64,000 nucleotides of DNA from Symbiodinium natans (lineage: Eukaryota; Sar; Dinophyceae; Suessiales; Symbiodiniaceae), in assembly GCA_905221605.1 (NCBI GenBank), contig CAJNDS010001491.1, positions 248,360 through 312,359 on the forward strand. The letters are read 5' to 3'. Each line of letters opens with the position of its first letter. The first letter of the stretch is position 1. Positions 45,719 through 55,779 of this stretch are shown here, piece after piece. Made by a program: the position numbers and the translations under genes. Below the pieces are notes generated by a model. The model was not told the origin of the DNA. It searched no databases and saw nothing but the letters and a program-made list of their open reading frames with translations.

Positions 45719-46018
45719 TTTCCCCTAAACCTGAAGCAAGCAATTCTACACGCTGAACTCTGAGAACCCTCAGTTCCAAAACCTAGACCTTAAACTCTAC
45801 ACCCTGAACGCTAAACCCGAAATTCTGAACCCTAAGCCCAATCCCTAAACTCTACACCCTGAACTCTAAACCCTAAGCTTCAAAGCCTGAACCCTGAACC
45901 CCCAAATCTGGGTCCCCAGAGCAGCCGAAAACAAAACATGGAGAGCGTAAGGGAACCCCAACCAAGGGAAGAGGGTCCCCTTAAGAATGCTATAAGGGTG
46001 TGGTTTAGGGTTTGGGGC

Positions 46019-46223
46019 TTAGGGTTTGGGATGTTTTGTATACTGAAATGATGCATAAACTATAAGGTAGAACCAAGGTGCGCAAAAGAGCGCTACAGGG
46101 CTTTGGGGCTCTTTCAGTCGGAGCTGCACGAGGATTCCTCTTCCGGCAATGGGGGGGCGGGGGGGGGGGGGGGGTGGACCACTTTCCACTTGAATGGGTA
46201 TGTTGGCGAGGTTGCGGACGGTT
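46019..46223 (-). CDS. Terminal exon, unknown protein
   Basis: TVRNLANIPIQVESG, a Pro run from a poly-G tract, then IAGRGILVQLRLKEPQSPVA and FCAPWFYLIVYASFQ to a stop. Acceptor GCTACCAAG|A is the end of a family B foldback. Phase 2 in, matching 46473-46591. Confidence 0.55.
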
Positions 46224-46338
46224 CTTGGTAGCCCAGTAACCATAATTTCAATAAGGGTACCCTGTTTGGGGTTGGTTACTTTATGAGGGAACGTTGAAAC
46301 CAAGAAAAGGGCAAAAGGAGTACCACTGGGCTACCTAC
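46224..46338. mobile_element. Foldback family B supplying a 3' splice site
   Basis: CTTGGTAGCCCAGTAACC ... TACCACTGGGCTACC. It forms the 3' half of the 249-nt intron 46224-46472, whose donor is TCCGG|GTAGGC. Confidence 0.75.
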
Positions 46339-46472
46339 CACGTGTAGATTGAAACCCCCTAAACCCCCTAAACCCTCTAAACCCCCGAAAGCCCCTGAAG
46401 CCCCTAAAGCCCCTAAAGCCCCTAAAGCCCCTAAACCCCAAACCCTAAACCCTAAACACCCTCTAAGCCTAC

Positions 46473-46591
46473 CCGGAGAAGAGTGGGAAGGCATCGTCGG
46501 CCGCTTTGATGTACTCAGAGGCTTGATGCGACGACAGGCCAAGGCCGATGCGCAGGGTGTAGTGCGGGCCGATGGCGCTGCATCCGTGTAC
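46473..46591 (-). CDS. Exon, unknown protein
   Basis: VHGCSAIGPHYTLRIGLGLS then SHQASEYIKAADDAFPLFS plus two bases. Acceptor AACTAG|GTA. Phase 0 in, 2 out. Very GC-rich third positions. Confidence 0.6.
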
Positions 46592-46867
46592 CTAGTTTGG
46601 GTTGTTTAAGGGCGCTTTAGGGTTTATAGGGCGCTTTATAGGGCTTGACAGGGCTTTGTAGGGCTCAAAAGGGCTTTAGAGGGCTTTATCGGGTTTATGG
46701 GCTTTACAGGGTTGGAACATAGGGTTTCTAGAGCTTTACAAGGGGTTCCTAGGGTTTATAGGGTTTAGCTATAGGTTTTGTAGGGGTGTTGAGCTGGTTG
46801 TGAGGATTTGGGGGGTGAGTGGGTGCCTCGGGCTTTGTGGCGACCATCTCCCTTTCGCCTAAGCTAG

Positions 46868-46967
46868 GCAACAAGGGGGTTTACGAACATTTTGGACCCC
46901 CATTTTTAGATCCCCAAATAGTAGGATCGCCTTGTAATAAGGACCCCAATAAGGCTCGGAAACCCCC
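46868..46967. mobile_element. Foldback family E
   Basis: AGGGGGTTTACGAACATTTT, CAAATAGTAGGATCGCCTTG, GGCTCGGAAACCCCCC. Confidence 0.6.
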
Positions 46968-46969
46968 CA

Positions 46970-47338
46970 CGATCGTGAGAGAGTCAAAAAGCGACTAACA
47001 GAGACAAAAAGAAGAGAGCAACGGCGTGAAAGAAAGTCGGAGAGACACGGAGGAATACAAGGAAGGAGGAAGACGACCCAAAAGAAGAGGAGAAGAAGAG
47101 GGAAAACAGGGAGAAGGAGCGAGCACGCCAACGCAAGCACCGCCCTAAACCCTAAAACCCCAAACCGTAAACCCTAAACCGTAAACCCCAAACCCGAGCT
47201 AATTAAACCCTAAACCCTAAACCCTAAACCCTAAACCCTAAACCCTAAACCCTAAACCCTAAACCCTAAACCCTAAACCCTAAACCCTAAACCCCAATCA
47301 ATTTAAACCCCAAAGCCAAGAACAGGGAGCCCTGAGGA
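46970..47338. other. Purine-rich stretch and CCCTAAA array
   Basis: 46975-47130 is GA-rich on the plus strand (open on minus but compositionally biased). Array at 47205-47292. Confidence 0.6.
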
Positions 47339-47418
47339 TCAGGCACACTCCGCATCCATCGGGGTATCAGCTTCGCAGTCGTAGAGCGCGTAGGCCTGAT
47401 ACACAGCTGCTGCAATTC
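47339..47418 (-). CDS. Terminal exon, unknown protein
   Basis: IAAAVYQAYALYDCEADTPM then DAECA and TGA. The 5' end lies in CAGCTGCTGCAA (47404), repeated at 47488 beyond a telomere array. Confidence 0.5.
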
Positions 47419-47484
47419 TAGGGGTTTAGGGTTTAGGGTTTAGGGTTTAGGGTTTAGGGTTTAGGGTTTAGGGTTTAGGGTTTG
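47419..47484. repeat. TTTAGGG array between 12-bp duplications
   Basis: About nine units, flanked by CAGCTGCTGCAA at 47404-47415 and 47488-47499. Confidence 0.85.
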
Positions 47485-47611
47485 ACGCAGCTGCTGCAAC
47501 TATAGGCAATAGGGTCCTTAAGGGCGGGAGGTTCGGGGGGTTTAGGGTTCAGGGTTTAAGGGTTTCGGGTGGTTACGGGTTTAGGGTTTAGGGTTGCGGG
47601 TGTAACCCAAG

Positions 47612-47706
47612 ATTCCCTAATACTCCCCACTACTCCCGCAGGCCTCCCTAAGCTTCCCTAAGGTTCCCTAGGTACCGACCCCCCATGAATCCCCCCCTCC
47701 TTAAGG
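47612..47706. mobile_element. Foldback family G, reversed and shorter
   Basis: CCTCCCTAAGCTTCCCTAAGG and CCCCCCCTCCTTAAGGACC match family G in reverse. Confidence 0.6.
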
Positions 47707-47742
47707 ACCCAATGGTGCAAGCTATGTCCCACGGTTCAGAGA

Positions 47743-48487
47743 GTACTTGGAGGTTCATGGGTAGATATGGCTGTGGGTCTAAATGGGGGTATGTCGCGGT
47801 GTCCCGCCCCCCGCCTGTGTTACATGCGTATGTCGCGCCCACTTGTTTCATACGTATGTCGCGGGGTTTGTCGCGGCTGTTTCGCACGCTGCTCTTGAAG
47901 AGGGTAATATGAAGTCCGTACTTCAACAGCAACATAGCCGAACTATAGCCGACTTCTCAACCCTTTAAACCCTCAACCCTAAGCCCGAAATATCGGCCTG
48001 CCTGACCTGCACCACAGGTGCCCCCAATTGGCGCGGCTTCTCGCGACACATGAGGCGATCGGAAAACAGGTAAGTATTGGCCAGGGCCACTTGATGACTT
48101 GTCACGGGTATGTCGCGGTATGTCGCAGGGCATGTCGCGGAGCGGGTACCCATAACCGTTGCATTCAGGGCTTCACCTGCACAGTTCCAAAGAAGAGCTC
48201 ACAAATGCTTGCCTGCGTAGCGACATGGCATACTCATATAAGAAGGGGCTTGTCGCACAGGCTTGTCGCGGAGGCTTGTCGCGCAGGTTTGTCGCGGACG
48301 CTGCTTGTCGCAAGGAGAACGGCTTTGTTACAAGCCCTATGTCGCGGAAAGACGCCCGGAAGCCCGTTACATACCTAGACTTTTGACTCGCACCCATATG
48401 ACTGGGGTTGATACGTAGGATAACTCTAGTTATTTCCCTGATTGGTACTAACTTAGAACCCTACCTATAACGACCCATGAACCATCA
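47743..48487. mobile_element. Foldback family F expanded by a TGTCGCGG-rich insert
   Basis: Left end ACTTGGAGGTTCATGGGTAG, right end CCTATAACGACCCATGAACC. Between them lie about 600 bp with roughly 15 copies of TGTCGCG(G), mostly on plus, a few inverted. Short frames over it are repeat-driven. Confidence 0.5.
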
Positions 48488-48573
48488 GGAAGAGATTACC
48501 CTAAACCCTGAACATCATAAACCCTCAACCTAAACCTTATAAACCCTAAGCCCTACGCCCTAAACCCTGAACC

Positions 48574-48675
48574 CTAAAGCCTAAAGCGTTTCGCGGCCTT
48601 GTAGGTCTGTGTGCTCTTGCTGTAGGCGAGCTTCTGGGCCGGAACGGCCGCATGCCGGACGACCTGGAACCAGCG
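48574..48675 (-). CDS. Terminal exon, unknown protein
   Basis: 34 codons including TAG: RWFQVVRHAAVPAQKLAYSK then STQTYKAAKRFRL. Acceptor GCGGTAG|CGC. Phase 0 in. Basic, GC-rich third positions. Confidence 0.5.
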   Translation of the reverse strand, partial: RWFQVVRHAAVPAQKLAYSKSTQTYKAAKRFRL

Positions 48676-48711
48676 CTACCGCGAACGGTACGATGGGTTT
48701 AGGGTTTACGG

Positions 48712-49092
48712 TTTAGGGGAAAGGGGTGTAGGGGTTTAGGGGTTTAGGGGTTTAGGGGTGTAGGGGTTTAGGGGTTTTGGGGTGTTGGGGTCTTGGGGTT
48801 TAGGGTTTAGGGGTTTAGGGGTTTAGGGGTTTAGGGGTTTAGGGGTTTAGGGGTTTAGGGGTTTAGGGGTTTAGGGGTTTAGGGGTTTAGGGGTTTAGGG
48901 GTTTAGGGGTTTAGGGGTTTAGGGGTTTAGGGGTTTAGGGGTAGGGGTTTAGGGGTGGGGTAGGGGTGTAGGGGTGTAGGGGTGTAGGGGTTTAGGGGTT
49001 TAGGGGTTTTGGGGTTTTGGGGTTTTGGGGTTTTGGGGTTTTGGGGTCTTGGGGTCTTGGGGTCTTGGGGTCTTGGGGTTTAGGGTTTAGGG
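48712..49092. repeat. TTTAGGGG octamer array grading into TTTTGGGG
   Basis: About 45 units. Mostly GGGGTTTA, then at 49004-49080 GGGGTTTT and GGGGTCTT. The TTTTGGGG part equals the telomere repeat of spirotrich ciliates; here it is probably drift. Confidence 0.9.
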
Positions 49093-49354
49093 ATGTGGGT
49101 TGCTGGACTGCTAGACATTGGGAAACGTATTGTTCACCACATCTACTAATTGATTTTGAAGGATCTCGAGTTTTCAGGGAAGGGTTGAGGGAGCGTTTTT
49201 TGGGGTTATCCGCTCAAGCTGGCTGTGGGGGCTTCTGCGCAAGCCTTCTGACTGTACCTTCCTGTCTGTGGTTGCTAATCCTCGGTGCCCACATCCCAAC
49301 GCTCTCTCAACTTGAGAAAATGACATGTGACCATGTGCATATCCCAGACGCATA
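49093..49354 (+). CDS. ORF, unknown protein
   Basis: Plus frame after the octamer array: LLIDFEGSRVFREGLRERFL, GLSAQAGCGGFCASLLTVPS, LWLLILGAHIPTLSQ. No domain recognised; isolated on plus. Confidence 0.3.
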
Positions 49355-49497
49355 GGATGATCCCAGAAGGAGAACCCCCAGTGAGTGCCCTATACTACTC
49401 TTGGGTCATTCTTAGGACTTAAGGGATCTACTTTGTGGATCATCCCAGGGGTCTGGGATGGTGTCGGTTTGAGGTCCACCGACTACCACTATAGGGT

Positions 49498-49611
49498 TCT
49501 TAGGTTCATGAGGGTAGGTACCCAGGGAATCTTCGGGAAGCTTAGGGAGGCCTTAGGGAGTAGTAAGCATTCGGGAACCTTGGGTTACGTACCCCCTCCC
49601 TTAAGAACCTG
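49498..49611. mobile_element. Foldback family G
   Basis: GGTTCTTAGGTTCATGAGGG and ACGTACCCCCTCCCTTAAGAACC-like end. Interior GGGAAGCTTAGGGAGG. Confidence 0.65.
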
Positions 49612-50200
49612 AAAATGCCAGCATGGGACCTCGCCGTCCGACTTGTCGACGAAGCATCTGAGGTAGGGTACCTCGAGATGAGATGGCCCACAGGGGCGGA
49701 GGGGCTGGGGGTTTGAGGGCTGCGTGGTCCATGGAGAGCTTTAAATTGGGTTCAAGGCTCCAACGCTTCGGGTGATGGGTGTGAGGTGACGCCGAACCCT
49801 AAACCCTACACCCTAAACCCCAAACCCCAAGCCCCGATCCCTAATCGCACCTCCAAGCCTGCAAACCCTAAACCCGAAGAAAGATCAACGACCCCGAAGA
49901 ACCACTGAGCCCTTAACTACTGCCGCAGACGCTTCGGGGTTTAGGGTTTAGGGTGTTGGGTTTAGGGTTTAGGCTGACCTTGGAAACAAGAACAGGCTCT
50001 CCAAATACCCAAACCCCTAAACCCCTAAACCCCAAACCCTAAACCCTAAACCCTGAACCCCTAAACCCCTAAACCCCTAAACCCCTAAACCCCTAAACCC
50101 CTAAACCCCTAAACCCCTAAACCCCTAAACCCTAAACCCAAAACCCCAAAACCCCAAAACCCCAAAACCCCTAAACCCCTAAACCCTAAACCCTGATCCC
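49612..50200. other. No clear gene; CCCCTAAA octamer array at about 50008-50180
   Basis: The octamers are reversed relative to 48712-49092. Other sequence is decayed telomere-like DNA and unique filler. Confidence 0.6.
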
Positions 50201-50205
50201 CACAC

Positions 50206-50306
50206 CTGAGCTTCCTGCGGGGTCCTGGTCGCTGAAGAGCCGCCTTCCCCGGCACCCGACGTCTGGGGGCGTTCCGAACCAAGCCAGATTCTGGCCCATG
50301 GTAATC
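50206..50306 (-). CDS. Exon, unknown protein
   Basis: Acceptor AACCAG|, frame TMGQNLAWFGTPPDVGCRGR then RLFSDQDPAGSS, donor AGCTCAG|GTGTGG. A second minus frame (LPWARIWLGSERPQTSGAGE) is open as well. Confidence 0.45.
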
Positions 50307-51279
50307 CTGGTTTAGGGTTTAGGGTTTAGGGTTTAGGGTTTAGGGTTTAGGGTTTAGGGTCTGCGTTTCAGAGTCGACGGGTCTGGGACTTCAGGGCTTC
50401 GAGGGTTTGGGAGTTTAGAGTTTAGGAGTTTAGGAGCCTAAGTTTTAGGAGTTCAGGAGATTAGGAGTTTAGGGCTCAGGATTTAGGAATGTAGGGTTTA
50501 GGGTTTCGGCTTTATTGATTTTGGAGTTCAGGGTGTTTCTGGGAAACATCCTGATCTTCGGGATCTGCATGATGGAAGGACCTAACCTCCCTGTCAATCC
50601 GTAGGCTACCGTTCCCCCCTCCCCTCCGGCCTCTTCCTATATACCTAACCGCTGCCTTAAAAACACCACTAAACCCAAATCCCTGCAAACCCTAAACACT
50701 GTAAACCCCAAACGCTAACAGCCTTAAACCTCACGAAATACTGCAGCCTAGGCCCTCACCGCCTGAAACCTGAACACTCAAACCCCTGAACCGTAAACCC
50801 TAAACCTTCCGGGCTGAGGGTTGCAGCCAAGCGACTGGGATATCCTCCTCTCCAAATTCTCCCACTGGAATACCTGAGACAAACCCTAAAACCCTAAACC
50901 CTAAACCCTAAACCCCCGCCGGCCCAGCCCGAGACCCTGAAGGTTATGCACCCGAGAGGCTTTACCCCAAGCCTTACAGCCCTCAGCTCTTAGTGCGAAA
51001 CCCTAATCTTCCTATAATCCCGAGGGGTTTTAGGGTTTGGGGTTTAGGGTTTAGGGTTTGGGGTTTAGGGTTAGGGTTTAGGGCTCAAGGTTTAGGGACC
51101 CCCTGCCTTAGTCCTGACACCCTCAACCCCCCAGCTGCCAGTGGCACAAAGGGTTTCGGTAAGGAGGTGCGAGAGTGAGCTGTCCGAATCCTGAAATTCT
51201 GAAGCCTCACCTAAACCCTAAACCCTAAACCCTAAACCCTAAACCCCTAAACCCTAAACCCTAAACCCTAAACCCTAAA

Positions 51280-51392
51280 CCCGGTAACCACTAAAGGGAG
51301 CTTCGGTTGGCCATCAAGTCGCTGCCGCCATCGCTGCTCCAATCGAGTGTCCTGCAACACCAGGCTCAAGTGTCTAAGCTTCAGTTAGGGCT
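51280..51392 (-). CDS. Exon-like ORF, frame uncertain
   Basis: RHLSLVLQDTRLEQRWRQRL then DGQPKLPLVVT in one frame. TLEPGVAGHSIGAAMAAAT and stop in another. Flanked by telomere arrays. Confidence 0.35.
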
Positions 51393-51404
51393 TGGGGTTT
51401 AGGG

Positions 51405-51490
51405 TTTAGGGTTTAGGGTTTAGGGGTTAGGGTTTAGGGTTTAGGGTTTAGGGTTTAGGGTTTAGGGTTTAGGGTTTAGGGTTTAGGGTT
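51405..51490. repeat. TTTAGGG array
   Basis: About twelve plus-strand units with one short unit. Confidence 0.9.
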
Positions 51491-51567
51491 CAAGGCTTAG
51501 GGTTTAGGGGTCCTCCCAGCGGAGTCTGGGTTAGGGCATAGGGCGTAGCGGGGATACGAGGCACCCA

Positions 51568-51618
51568 CTACCCCAAGTCCCCAAGAAGACTTGGCAAGTC
51601 GGGGCGAGAAAGCTGCAA
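51568..51618 (-). CDS. Terminal exon, unknown protein
   Basis: 17 codons including TAG: LQLSRPDLPSLLGDLG. Acceptor TTCGAG|TTG. Phase 0 in, joining 51863-51961. Confidence 0.5.
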   Translation of the reverse strand: MQLSRPDLPSLLGDLG

Positions 51619-51862
51619 CTCGAAGCCCTAAGCCCTAAGCCCTAAACCCTAAACCTTAAAACCGCGCATTTACGTGGACATCGATACCATATCTATCCTG
51701 AAGCTCTGTAGAACTTAGGCAAGTAGGAACCCCACAGAGCCCCAAAAACCTTGAGCCCTCAGGCCCTCAAGAAACCCTAAACCCTAAACTCTAAACCCTA
51801 AACCCTAAACCATACACCCCCCTCAACCCTAAACCCTACACCCTGAACCCTAAACCCTAAAC

Positions 51863-51961
51863 CCTACAAGCAATGTGAATCACACCCTGGCCTGTGACGT
51901 ACACTTCTGTGCACTCACTGAGGGCCGCCCTCACATCGAGCCCAATCTGACTCCGGAAGAC
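51863..51961 (-). CDS. Exon, unknown protein
   Basis: 33 codons, VFRSQIGLDVRAALSECTEV then YVTGQGVIHIACR. Acceptor ATGAAG|GTC, donor TGTAGG|GTTTAGGG. Phase 0 at both ends. The 244-nt intron begins with telomere units. Confidence 0.6.
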
Positions 51962-51989
51962 CTTCATGAGGGTTTAGGGCTTAAGGTTT

Positions 51990-52700
51990 AGGGTTTAGGG
52001 ATATCAGGAGGGACCTCCAGAAGGGACCCTTCATGTTATTCCCCCTATAAACACCTTCCTTATATATAGTCCCAATCTACCCAAGTAGCCCTTCGATTAC
52101 CCTTAAGGTCCCTTATAGGGGTCTTCAGCACTGGGGGGTTGAATTCGGGCGAGAACCCTCGAACCATGCAACCCTACATCCTAAGCCCCTAAACCCTAAA
52201 GCCCGAACCCGAAAACCCTAAAACCCGAAAACGCTAAAGGCCCCAAACCTTGAAACCCTGAAACCCTGAAACCCTAAAGCCCTCAAACCCTAAACCTACC
52301 CCCTAAAGCCTAAAACCCTAAACCGCCTTTCAAACGCTGTGAGGAGCTCGGGTTGGGTTCGGGCCTGCAAACATAGCTCCTAACCCGACCCAGGCAACGA
52401 TAACAACCCTAAACTTTCGAGGCTAAAGGGTTTTAGGGTTTAGGGTTTCAGGGCTATCGGGTTTTGGGGGGTTTCGGGCGTTGGGGTTTGGGGTTCTTTG
52501 GGCTTGAGGGCTTTGGGGTTTTCAGGGTTCAGGGTAGACCCTAAATCCTGAACCCCATAACTACCCTAAAGCAACAAAACCAAACCCATAGACCAAAAAC
52601 CCTGAATCTTCGAACCTGAACCCTAATTCCTAACTAAACCAACCCTAAACCCTAAACCCTAAACCCTAAACCGTAAGTTCTACACAAACAAAAAAATTTC
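51990..52700. other. Mostly decayed telomere-like DNA
   Basis: One short minus piece at 52327-52374 after TTTGCAG| reads ARTQPELLTAFERR and may be an exon, with donor GGCG|GTTTAG. Otherwise AAACCCT-derived. Confidence 0.45.
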
Positions 52701-52705
52701 CAAAC

Positions 52706-52800
52706 TTCCCAAACATCAGCTTCCTCGCCTTGTACACCTCCCAGTAGAACTTGTGGAATCGGTGGGAAGGCACGTCTTCTGGACTTCCCTCCTCCAAGGT
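52706..52800 (-). CDS. Exon, unknown protein
   Basis: 31 codons plus two bases: TLEEGSPEDVPSHRFHKFYW then EVYKARKLMFG. Acceptor CCCTAG|ACC, donor GGGAA|GTTTGG. Phase 0 in, 2 out. A short exon just upstream (RPDKMKLN) follows a strong pyrimidine tract. Confidence 0.55.
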
Positions 52801-53039
52801 CTAGGGTTTAGGGTTTAGGGTTTCGGGTTCAGGGTTCAGCTTCATCTTGTCCGGCCTCCTAGAAGATGATGCAGGGAATGAGGTGCCAAAAGTTTATCCC
52901 TATAGTTCCTACACAACTCGATACTCTTCCACCAACTAAGAACTCAGAACCGGTACCCCGAAACTGCCCAAACCCTACACCCTAAACCCTAAACCCTAAA
53001 CCTTAAACCTTAAACCTTAAACCTTAAACCCTGAACCCT

Positions 53040-53125
53040 TTGGCTGCGCGCTGGGTCTCCTCGATCCCGCCCGTCTCGTTCCGGTACAGGCGGACCTCGG
53101 GTTTGCCGGGTACAATCCCTGTCTT
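53040..53125 (-). CDS. Exon-like ORF, possible RRM-protein fragment
   Basis: GKPEVRLYRNETGGIEETQR then AAKG. G-x-P-x-V-x-LYRxxTG resembles the strand-loop of RNA-recognition motifs in Tat-SF1-like splicing proteins, but the KGD that usually follows is absent. Weak. Confidence 0.35.
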
Positions 53126-53508
53126 GGGGCATATGGGGCTTATAAGGGCACCTAAACTTAAAACAACAAAAGAAAAAAAAGAAGGAACTAGGGCCTACTA
53201 TGGGTCCTAGACGCCCTGGAAGGCGTCTTACGGTAATGACATGTCCCTTAATCTGGGTACCCTTTTTGTGGTGAAACCAAGGCCCATACTTCAGAACCCT
53301 TTAAAAGAAGGTAAGGGACCCTACTAAAGGACCAGGTATAACCGTTAAACCTGCCTTTAGATCCTAAGCCATGAAGGCATCCGAAACTGCAAGCTCTGAA
53401 AGACCAAAGCGGCATGTTCTTCTTTGGCTTAGGGTTTAGGGTTTAGGGTTTCGGGTTTAGGGTTTAGGGTTTAGGGCATGCTTAGGGCTAAAGCTCAGGG
53501 GGTGCCTG

Positions 53509-53628
53509 GAGGTTCATGGCTAGCTATAAGTAGGGTTTCAAGTAGCATAGCTACAGTTATCCCTGTATATAACCTTGATAGGGTACTGAGAGCCCTCTTT
53601 GTATTCGTTACCCATAAACCTCCAAGTA
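53509..53628. mobile_element. Foldback family F
   Basis: CCTGGAGGTTCATGGCTAGC and CCCATAAACCTCCAAG ends. Confidence 0.65.
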
Positions 53629-53694
53629 AGGGCCCTAAGCCCTGTAACCGCCAGGTTTAAGGTTTATAGCAGGATGTAGGGTGTAGGGTCTAGG

Positions 53695-53751
53695 CGGGAT
53701 GTTCCGCCTTATACTAGCAGTCCTCAATAGGGATTACAGTGGAACATCCCG
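53695..53751. mobile_element. MITE family A, internal deletion
   Basis: 57 bp: CGGGATGTTCCGCCTTATAC to GGAACATCCCG. Right inner arm missing. Confidence 0.75.
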
Positions 53752-53831
53752 AAACCCTAAACCCCAAACCTTAAACCCTAAACCCTAAACCCTAAACCCC
53801 GAGGTTTAGGGTTTAGGGCAACCCCTAAAAC

Positions 53832-53944
53832 CCTCCAAGAGCCAAGGATCGGGACCGTAGTCCATGATCCCGGCCACAAAGTTCAAGTTGGTGGCCCCGC
53901 TGAAGGTCACCGTGCACATCTGAGGCCGCATGGCCTCAAAGCTC
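53832..53944 (-). CDS. Exon, unknown protein
   Basis: 37 codons, SFEAMRPQMCTVTFSGATNL then NFVAGIMDYGPDPWLLE. Acceptor ATTTTAG|G, donor TTGGAGG|GTTTTAG. Phase 2 in, 1 out. Strong coding look. Confidence 0.6.
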
Positions 53945-53989
53945 CTAAAATCTCAATCATCCTAAACCCTAAACCCTAAACCCTAAACC

Positions 53990-54062
53990 CTAGACCCTAA
54001 AACCTAAACCCTAAACCCTAAACCCTAAACCCTAAACCCTAAACCCTAAACCCTAAACCCTA
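53990..54062. repeat. CCCTAAA array
   Basis: About ten units, TTTAGGG on the coding strand. Confidence 0.9.
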
Positions 54063-54425
54063 ACATATTATGGCCCGCTTGAAGCCCGAAATGCGAAAGG
54101 AAAACCGAACAACACCATGGTGGGGTCTCTAAACCCCTAGAACCCTAAACCCAAAAACCCTAGGACCCTAGAACCCAAAAAGCAAAAGAAAGCCTAAAAC
54201 CCTGAAACCCTCAAACCCTATTGAGGGGCTCTAAGCAGGGGATGAGGGGATTCGGTACTTTTGAATCCCTTACAGGGTTTAGAGGGGATCTAAGGTATCT
54301 AACAGAGCCAGAAGGTTTAGGGCTTTCAGATTTCAGGGGAAGGAACCGTAAGAGAATACTATTAGTAATTATTCCGACCCCTAGACTAGCTGTTTGGGCT
54401 TTTGGGTTCTTGGCAACTGACAAGC

Positions 54426-54542
54426 TCAGGATTGCCGAGCCCAAGTGGCACATCGTCCCACCAAGGCGGTTGGAGTGCTCCAGGCGGCCTTTGCAAGGAC
54501 CCGGCCGACGATGCCATTAGTTGGCAGCTTGTAGTAGAAATC
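54426..54542 (-). CDS. Exon, unknown protein
   Basis: DFYYKLPTNGIVGRVLAKAA then WSTPTALVGRCATWARQS to TGA, or spliced earlier. Acceptor GTGCTCAG|GAT. Phase 0 in. The plus strand is open too. Confidence 0.45.
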   Translation of the reverse strand, partial: DFYYKLPTNGIVGRVLAKAAWSTPTALVGRCATWARQS

Positions 54543-54778
54543 CTGAGCACAGGGAGGTTTAGGGTTTTTAGGGTTGAGGGTTTAGGGTTTAGGGTTTAGG
54601 GTTTAGGGTGCCCCCCTGCGCCCTCACCCCTAAACTCCTGAGTGCAGGGATCGTGCCCCTAAACACTGACCCCTAAACCCTCAAGCCTAAACCACTCGAG
54701 CCTGAACCCCAACCACCCGCAGCCTGAGTATTCTAGGTTGCTGCGATAATTCTAGGAGATCTGGGCCCGCGGCACTCC

Positions 54779-54854
54779 AACTGTAGCAGGAGAAGATCTC
54801 CTTGGCGTAGCTCTCCAGCGATCGGATGCCCTTCTCATCGTAGGAGACAGCGAC
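54779..54854 (-). CDS. Exon, unknown protein
   Basis: VAVSYDEKGIRSLESYAKEI then FSCYS. Acceptor TGGCTCAG|GTC. Donor possibly GCTACA|GTTGGA; the frame stays open further. Strong coding look. Confidence 0.55.
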
Positions 54855-55130
54855 CTGAGCCAATCTCTTTATGTCCCTCCTGGATTATGGACAGTTGGCT
54901 TTGCATATATATATATATATATAGCAAGAAGGGGGAATGTACAAGGGTTCCCTTGAAGCAGAGACCTAGCCGCGCGAACTTGACATATTACAGCTACCCT
55001 AGCAACCCAAAACCTGGAGTGTTGTAGGTTACTTAGGATTCTTGGGTAACCTACCAAAAAAAGTAGGTTTTGGGTTCTTATAGCTATGGCAGTTAGGGGT
55101 ACCCAAAGGGATCTGGTGAACTGACGCATT

Positions 55131-55225
55131 ACATTTAGGGTTTAGGGTTTAGGGTTTAGGGTTTAGGGTTTAGGGTTTAGGGTTTGGGGTTTGGGGTTTG
55201 GGGTCTAGGGTCTAGGGTCTCGGGC
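55131..55225. repeat. TTTAGGG array with TTTGGGG and TCTAGGG
   Basis: About 13 plus-strand units. Confidence 0.9.
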
Positions 55226-55239
55226 TCAGGGTGGACCTA

Positions 55240-55320
55240 CTGACTCCCTGGTTTCTGTTTTCCAGTGCTAGCTCGCACCACATCATCTGGCTCTGCTCCT
55301 CCTCACATTGGGTGTAATTA
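55240..55320 (-). CDS. Exon-like ORF
   Basis: QCEEEQSQMMWCELALENRN then QGVS. Acidic helix. Edges not fixed. Confidence 0.45.
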
Positions 55321-55498
55321 GGTTAGGGCGAACTTTGAGGCCTGTCCCTAAACCCTAAACCCTAAACCCTAAACCCTAAACCCTAAACCCTAAACCCTAG
55401 ACCCTACAAACCCTAGATCCTACACCACTACCATCCTAAGCCCTCAATAGAGCTAAGCCACAGCGCTTGCAGTCATCCCATCAGACACAGACTACGAA

Positions 55499-55591
55499 TT
55501 GCTTAAGAACCCCCAAAAAGTTAACATGTTCTTCCTTGAAATTATAATATAGGGATTATTCCCTTTATTTTTTTGGGTTGTTCTTAAGCAA
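55499..55591. mobile_element. Foldback family C
   Basis: TTGCTTAAGAACCCCC ... GGGTTGTTCTTAAGCAA. The adjoining minus piece (55592-55665, GCKDPGDPCFCTICYS) ends at the element, consistent with a GC donor. Confidence 0.75.
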
Positions 55592-55779
55592 AGAGTAGCA
55601 GATGGTGCAGAAGCAGGGGTCCCCCGGATCTTTGCACCCTGGTGTCTTGGAACTCAGGGCTCTGACCCTCAGTTTAGGGTTTAGGGTTTAGGGTTTAGGG
55701 TTAAGGGTTTAGGGTTTAGGGTTGAAAGTTTTGGGTTCAGCCGTAAACCCAAAACCCAAAAACAAGGAGGGGGAGGTCA

